Shown here in pieces: positions 59,906 to 64,000 of a stretch of 64,000 nucleotides of DNA. The stretch lies in assembly GCA_964525995.1 (NCBI GenBank), contig CAZGIM010000005.1:62001-126000 (forward strand), in the 5' to 3' direction. Position 1 is the first letter of the stretch. The number at the start of each line of letters is the position of its first letter. The notes under the pieces are model-generated. The model made no database searches and was not told where the DNA came from. It saw only the letters and a program-made list of their open reading frames with translations. Made by a program: the position numbers and the translations under genes. Source of the DNA: CAIVAT01 sp964525995. Lineage in GTDB: Bacteria > Bacteroidota > Bacteroidia > Bacteroidales > FEN-979.

Positions 59906-62107
59906 CTAATGGCTGACCACCAGTTTTTGGATCACGATTTCGCGGCCGCTGGAAACTTTTAACAGATAAAGTCCTGAAGGCAGGCTGGCAGTCGAAATCC
60001 TGATTTCCTGGTAACCGGCCGCCGGGGTCGATTTGACGCGGCTGACCGGCGCCCCTTGCAGGTTCAGTATTTCGGCAATGAATGGACCGTTGAGCGTGGC
60101 CCGCGAACGGAGGGTCACCTGTTGGTTGGCAGGATTCGGATAGACCAGGAATTCAGGGTCACTCGTACGGGATTCATTCATCCCATAGATCACCCCGCCG
60201 CCGGGCAAGCGGTTCACACTGAAGGCATGCCGGATGGTATCGACCACCGTGTTGAGCTTTTTCATCACACAACTGCTGTCGGACGGGTTATAGCAACGAG
60301 CCCATGCAAAGGCAAGGTCGAGCTCCTGCGTTGTTCCGGGCAGGAATGTGAAAGGTCCGGTGGAACAGATCCCGCGCCGGTCCTGCGGGTTGTTTTTGGC
60401 CGTTTTCTCGGTCCACTCCTTCAACCCGTTCGGAAGGAGGCCCGCCGTTCCCCAGTTACAGGTGTCGGTCAATCCCGGGAACATGTAATCGCATTCCGGG
60501 CCGTAGCCTCCGGTCATAGAGTGTCCATTTCCTCCGTAGATCATTTTCGAACCATCCTTCCAGATTCCATTCATCATCTGGTAATATTCGGGCGCATAGG
60601 TCGGACCAGTCATGTAGGACGGAACCCCTGCATTTGAATTATTGTGGTAAACAAACCGCCGCATGCCCAAACGCTCATTATCGACGATCCCGTCGCCGAA
60701 CTGAAGCCCGTTGATCGCTTCGGAACGGACCAGGAAGGAGGCTTCATTGATCTCGCCCGGACCATATTTCATCGTCTGCAAAGTCCCGTTCTGGGCCACG
60801 ATGTCGCAACTTCCCTTAAAGGATGGCCCGTTCAGCGAAGATCCCCTGAAAGAGGGGTTGTCGTAGCCATCCGGGTCCATGAGGGGACCGCCCAGCATGA
60901 CCACGGCCTGCACCGGCGGGTTTTCGCCATAGGCATACGATTGACCGGTACCGTCGACCGGCGTCCCGTTGAAGCCATAAAACATCCCCCGTTCGGGATC
61001 ACATCCCACATAGTCGTCGTTGGCATAACCCAGGTCGATATCGGTGAACACCCCGATCCAGGAATCGGAGTAAGCGTAATTCGAACGGTTATAGAATTTG
61101 AGATGAAGGAAGGTGGTGTTTTTAAAAGCAGTGTCGCCGGGACGGTCGAAGGCATAAGCCATCCCGTGTACCTCGACTTTCAACTTCTCACCGGTAGATT
61201 CGGCATGGTATCCGTGATCGTCGTTGTAGATGAAGAACAGCGCCTGGTCGCCCCGGATTTCGGGATAATCACCGTCGTAAGGCTCATATTTGCCATTCGC
61301 GTTACGGTCGGAAAAGGGGGCCAGTTGTGCGGCTTGTCCCAACGAAACATCCCCGTGGGCAGGCCAGGTGAGGATATCATTCGGGGCTACATATCCCGCT
61401 TCCCAAAAGTGGGCACGATGGTAATCGATTTCCGATTTGTTGATCTTCCATACGCGGTTCCAGATGGTATCCTGAATGGCATTGTATCCTTCCGGATTGC
61501 TGACAGGTCCGGCCCAGAAATCATGCTTGGTGCCGGCAACAATACCTGTTCCCTGCCGGTATTGTTCCCCGGCAAAATGGAGGGTACCGCCGGGATCCAT
61601 CCCCCCGATCCAGGCGGTGTTCGCAAACAAGGTCGTCTTCCCGCTTCCTTTGGGCACCTCGTATTCGGCATTTTCCCTGAAAAAGTGAAGCCCGCTCGAG
61701 TTGAACAGGGCCTTTACATTGTTTATGTCGAGATAATCGGCGCTGCGGTCATGGTTCCGGAAAACCACCAGACCAAGCTGCGAGTTTGTTCCATTGGTGA
61801 TATCCCGGATTTTATAACTCCTGAACAACGGGGTCCCCATGAAACCCCATCGTTCGATGAGAAATGTGCAGGTATTATCGGGATTCAGCGTTATTTTACC
61901 GTAAAAATTGGACGGAGTTGTAAATACAATCCTGACTGAATCGCCCGGCTGTACGGTATCGTTGGCTAAAAGGTTCACCGTAACCGGAAATCCCGGGGTA
62001 ATATCGACCGTATCGTTGACTACTACCGGGATCTGGCCATTCAGCAGTAGTGGAAGAAGGAGACTCATCAATGCAATGAAGCATCCTGATTTTATAATGT
62101 TTTTCAT
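59906..62107 (-). CDS. Large T9SS cargo protein, tandem copy 1
   Basis: The start is set at ATG 62107 (signal peptide MKNIIKSGCFIALMSLLLPL); the frame extends to 62188. About 733 residues. One Ig/cadherin-like segment (TVNLLANDTVQPGDSVRI) precedes the block shared with 37619 and 62362: LDINNVKALFNSSGLHFF, IWNRVWKINKSEIDYHRAHF, TWPAHGDVSLGQAAQLAPF, GDYPEIRGDQALFFIYND, EVHGMAYAFD and RGMFYGFNGTPVDGTG. The T9SS domain is YPNPANQQVTLRSR and SGLYLLKVSSG. Function unknown. Over the overlap with the next gene the DNA is nearly identical, at a constant offset of 2456 bp without gaps. Confidence 0.87.
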   Translation of the reverse strand: MKNIIKSGCFIALMSLLLPLLLNGQIPVVVNDTVDITPGFPVTVNLLANDTVQPGDSVRIVFTTPSNFYGKITLNPDNTCTFLIERWGFMGTPLFRSYKIRDITNGTNSQLGLVVFRNHDRSADYLDINNVKALFNSSGLHFFRENAEYEVPKGSGKTTLFANTAWIGGMDPGGTLHFAGEQYRQGTGIVAGTKHDFWAGPVSNPEGYNAIQDTIWNRVWKINKSEIDYHRAHFWEAGYVAPNDILTWPAHGDVSLGQAAQLAPFSDRNANGKYEPYDGDYPEIRGDQALFFIYNDDHGYHAESTGEKLKVEVHGMAYAFDRPGDTAFKNTTFLHLKFYNRSNYAYSDSWIGVFTDIDLGYANDDYVGCDPERGMFYGFNGTPVDGTGQSYAYGENPPVQAVVMLGGPLMDPDGYDNPSFRGSSLNGPSFKGSCDIVAQNGTLQTMKYGPGEINEASFLVRSEAINGLQFGDGIVDNERLGMRRFVYHNNSNAGVPSYMTGPTYAPEYYQMMNGIWKDGSKMIYGGNGHSMTGGYGPECDYMFPGLTDTCNWGTAGLLPNGLKEWTEKTAKNNPQDRRGICSTGPFTFLPGTTQELDLAFAWARCYNPSDSSCVMKKLNTVVDTIRHAFSVNRLPGGGVIYGMNESRTSDPEFLVYPNPANQQVTLRSRATLNGPFIAEILNLQGAPVSRVKSTPAAGYQEIRISTASLPSGLYLLKVSSGREIVIQKLVVSH

Positions 62108-62245
62108 AAGGGAAAGGATTAAAAGGTAAAGATATCGGAGATGAAATGAGATTGAATTAAAATCATAATAAATATTTGCCTCTTGCATTTACTGAACACG
62201 AAGTCGCCATGCTTTCGTCTGCTTTCACGATGATCTATATCCCAA

Positions 62246-62350
62246 ATCATGTCAATCGTAAATTTTTTCAATTCTTGGCAATCGTAAATTTTTTCAATTC
62301 TTGGCAATCGTAAATCTTGTCAATCGTAAATAATTTTCAATCGTAAATCA
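62246..62350. repeat. GTCAATCGTAAAT repeat array 3
   Basis: Five copies (GTCAATCGTAAAT or GGCAATCGTAAAT, plus a shorter TTCAATCGTAAAT) occur between 62250 and 62348, separated by TTTTTTCAATTCTT spacers. The array lies between the two tandem cargo genes. It is the longest of the three arrays in the window. Confidence 0.9.
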
Positions 62351-62361
62351 CATCCCGTCTC

Positions 62362-64000
62362 TTAATGGCTGACCACCAGTTTTTGGATCACGATTTCGCT
62401 GCCGCTGGAAACTTTTAACAGATAAAGTCCTGAAGGCAGGCTGGCCGTTGAAATCCTGACCTCCTGGTAACCGGCCGCCGGGGTCGATGTGACGCGGCTG
62501 ACCGGCGCCCCTTGCAGGTTCAGTATTTCGGCAATGAATGGCCCGTCGAGCGTGGCCCGCGAACGGAGGGTCACCTGCTGGTCGGCAGGATTCGGATAGA
62601 CCAGGAAATCATGATCACTCGTGCGGGATTCATTCATCCCATAGATCACCCCGCCGCCGGGCAGGCGGTTCACACTGAAGGCATGCCTGATGGTATCGAC
62701 CACCGTGTTGAGCTTTTTCATCACACAACTGCTGTCGGACGGGTTATAGCAACGAGCCCATGCAAAGGCAAGGTCGAGCTCCTGCGTTGTTCCGGGCAGG
62801 AATGTGAAAGGTCCGGTGGAACAGATCCCGCGCCGGTCCTGCGGGTTGTTTTTGGCCGTTTTCTCGGTCCACTCCTTCAACCCGTTCGGAAGGAGGCCCG
62901 CCGTTCCCCAGTTACAGGTGTCGGTCAATCCCGGGAACATGTAATCGCATTCCGGGCCATAGCCTCCGGAAATGGAGTTTCCATTTCCTCCGTAAATCAT
63001 TTTCGTACTATCTTTCCACACGCCTTTCATCATCTGGTAATATTCGGGGGCATATATCGGACTGGTCATGTAGACCGGCACCCCTGCATTTGAATTGTTG
63101 TAGTAAACAAACCGCCGCATGCCCAGCCGCTCGTTGTCGGCGATCCCGTCGCCGAACTGAAGTCCGTTGATCGCTTCGGAACGGACCAGGAAGGAGGCTT
63201 CATTAATCTCGCCCGGACCATATTTCATCGTCTGCAAAGTCCCGTTCTGGGCAACGATGTCGCAACTTCCCTTAAAGGAGGGCCCGTTCAGCGAAGATCC
63301 CCGGAAGGAGGGATTGTCGTAGCCATCCGGGTCCATGAGGGGACCGCCCAGCATGACCACCGCCTGCACCGGCGGATTTTCGCCATAGGCATACGGTTGA
63401 CCGGTTCCATCGACAGGGGTCCCGTTGTAGCCATAAAACATGCCCCGTTCGGGATCACATCCCAGGTAGTCGTCGTTGGCATAACCCAGGTCGATATCGG
63501 TGAACACCCCGATCCACGAGTCGGAGTAGGCGTTGTCCGACCGGTTATAGAATTTGAGATGGAGGAAGGTGGTGTTTTTAAAAGCGGTGTCGCCAGGGAG
63601 GTCGAAGGCATAGGCCATCCCGTGTACCTCGACTTTCAGCTTCTCGCCGGTCGATTCGTAGTGGTATCCATGATCGTCGTTGTAGATGAAGAACAGTGCC
63701 TGGTCGCCCCTGATTTCGGGATAATCACCGTCGTAAGGCTCATATTTGCCATTTGCGTTGCGATCGGAAAAGGGAGCCAGTTGTGCGGCTTGTCCCAACG
63801 ATACATCCCCGTGGGCGGGCCAGGTGAGGATATCAACCGGGGCTACATATCCCGGTTCCCAAAAGTGGGCACGGTGGTAATCGATTTCCGATTTATTGAT
63901 CTTCCATACCCGGTTCCAGATCGTATCCTGGATAGCAGTGTATCCTTCCGGATTGCTGACCGGTCCGGCCCAGAAATCATTCTTTGTGCCCGCTACATAA
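62362..64000 (-). CDS. Large T9SS cargo protein, tandem copy 2 (partial, C-terminal part)
   Basis: The reverse frame is open from the stop at 62362 to the window edge, about 546 residues; the start lies outside. It is collinear with copy 1 without gaps, differing at scattered positions (for example YHYESTG for YHAESTG). The segments IWNRVWKINKSEIDYHRAHF, GDYPEIRGDQALFFIYND and the T9SS domain ending YLLKVSSGSEIVIQKLVVSH are all shared. The high identity shows a recent tandem duplication or gene conversion. Function unknown. Confidence 0.88.
   Translation of the reverse strand, partial: YVAGTKNDFWAGPVSNPEGYTAIQDTIWNRVWKINKSEIDYHRAHFWEPGYVAPVDILTWPAHGDVSLGQAAQLAPFSDRNANGKYEPYDGDYPEIRGDQALFFIYNDDHGYHYESTGEKLKVEVHGMAYAFDLPGDTAFKNTTFLHLKFYNRSDNAYSDSWIGVFTDIDLGYANDDYLGCDPERGMFYGYNGTPVDGTGQPYAYGENPPVQAVVMLGGPLMDPDGYDNPSFRGSSLNGPSFKGSCDIVAQNGTLQTMKYGPGEINEASFLVRSEAINGLQFGDGIADNERLGMRRFVYYNNSNAGVPVYMTSPIYAPEYYQMMKGVWKDSTKMIYGGNGNSISGGYGPECDYMFPGLTDTCNWGTAGLLPNGLKEWTEKTAKNNPQDRRGICSTGPFTFLPGTTQELDLAFAWARCYNPSDSSCVMKKLNTVVDTIRHAFSVNRLPGGGVIYGMNESRTSDHDFLVYPNPADQQVTLRSRATLDGPFIAEILNLQGAPVSRVTSTPAAGYQEVRISTASLPSGLYLLKVSSGSEIVIQKLVVSH

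Noticed and set aside
60056..61939. Long forward-strand open frames (193 and 431 codons) opposite the large cargo gene, repeated at 62512-63093
   Set aside because: They are antisense shadows of the strongly coding reverse strand; their translation is low in family-like motifs and recurs only because the genes are duplicated.

Overview
The window is a piece of a Bacteroidota chromosome, most likely an uncultured Bacteroidia-type heterotroph. The evidence is a SusC/RagA TonB-dependent receptor at the left edge, many secreted proteins ending in type A C-terminal sorting domains of the type IX secretion system (T9SS), an LruC-domain protein, a DUF4919 protein, a RhuM protein, and several upstream regions that fit the Bacteroidota promoter consensus TTTG-N19-21-TAnnTTTG. 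No rRNA, tRNA or CRISPR array was recognised.

Layout. 1-13 kb: truncated susC; a divergent secreted cyanophycinase / isoaspartyl dipeptidase pair that together would convert cyanophycin to amino acids; an IS110-family element; an M28 peptidase; an enolase-superfamily enzyme of the OSBS/NSAR group; an M14 carboxypeptidase; an alpha/beta hydrolase pair; an NHL-propeller T9SS cargo. 13-21 kb: a Ser-type sulfatase lipoprotein, small envelope proteins, and a lipoprotein plus LRR-LruC pair. 21-34 kb: an S41 peptidase, an AAA/DUF4143 ATPase bracketed by a 35-bp direct repeat, an SBBP-repeat protein, an amidohydrolase, a transglutaminase-like protein, a C1 peptidase, a beta-lactamase-like lipoprotein and gamma-glutamyltranspeptidase. 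34-44 kb: an HExxH secreted protein, a frameshifted HExxH pseudogene, T9SS cargo proteins, DUF4919/RhuM, a second S41 peptidase, and many decayed fragments of DUF4919 and S41 genes.

44-57 kb is a visibly A+T-rich defence island. It holds a complete type III restriction-modification system with an HTH gene, a relic of a DUF262 (GmrSD-like) gene, a compact three-gene operon (Rossmann methyltransferase-like protein, GHKL/MORC-like ATPase, beta-class DNA methyltransferase) that is the best candidate for a poorly described system, two internally deleted hsdM relics bracketing an NYN-domain gene and a gene broken by one amber codon, a candidate small RNA, and an HTH / ImmA-IrrE / PIN triad.

57-64 kb returns to T9SS cargo: a receptor-L-domain LRR protein, a serine hydrolase and two nearly identical large cargo proteins in tandem, the second cut by the window end. 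Three related LRR proteins and three related large cargo proteins occur in the window, several next to an intergenic repeat built from the 13-mer GTCAATCGTAAAT.

The non-defence part is very rich in peptidases and peptide amidases (S51, M38-type, M28, M14, S41 twice, C1, GGT, HExxH), which suggests a peptide-degrading lifestyle. All functions are read from motifs by eye; no database search was run.
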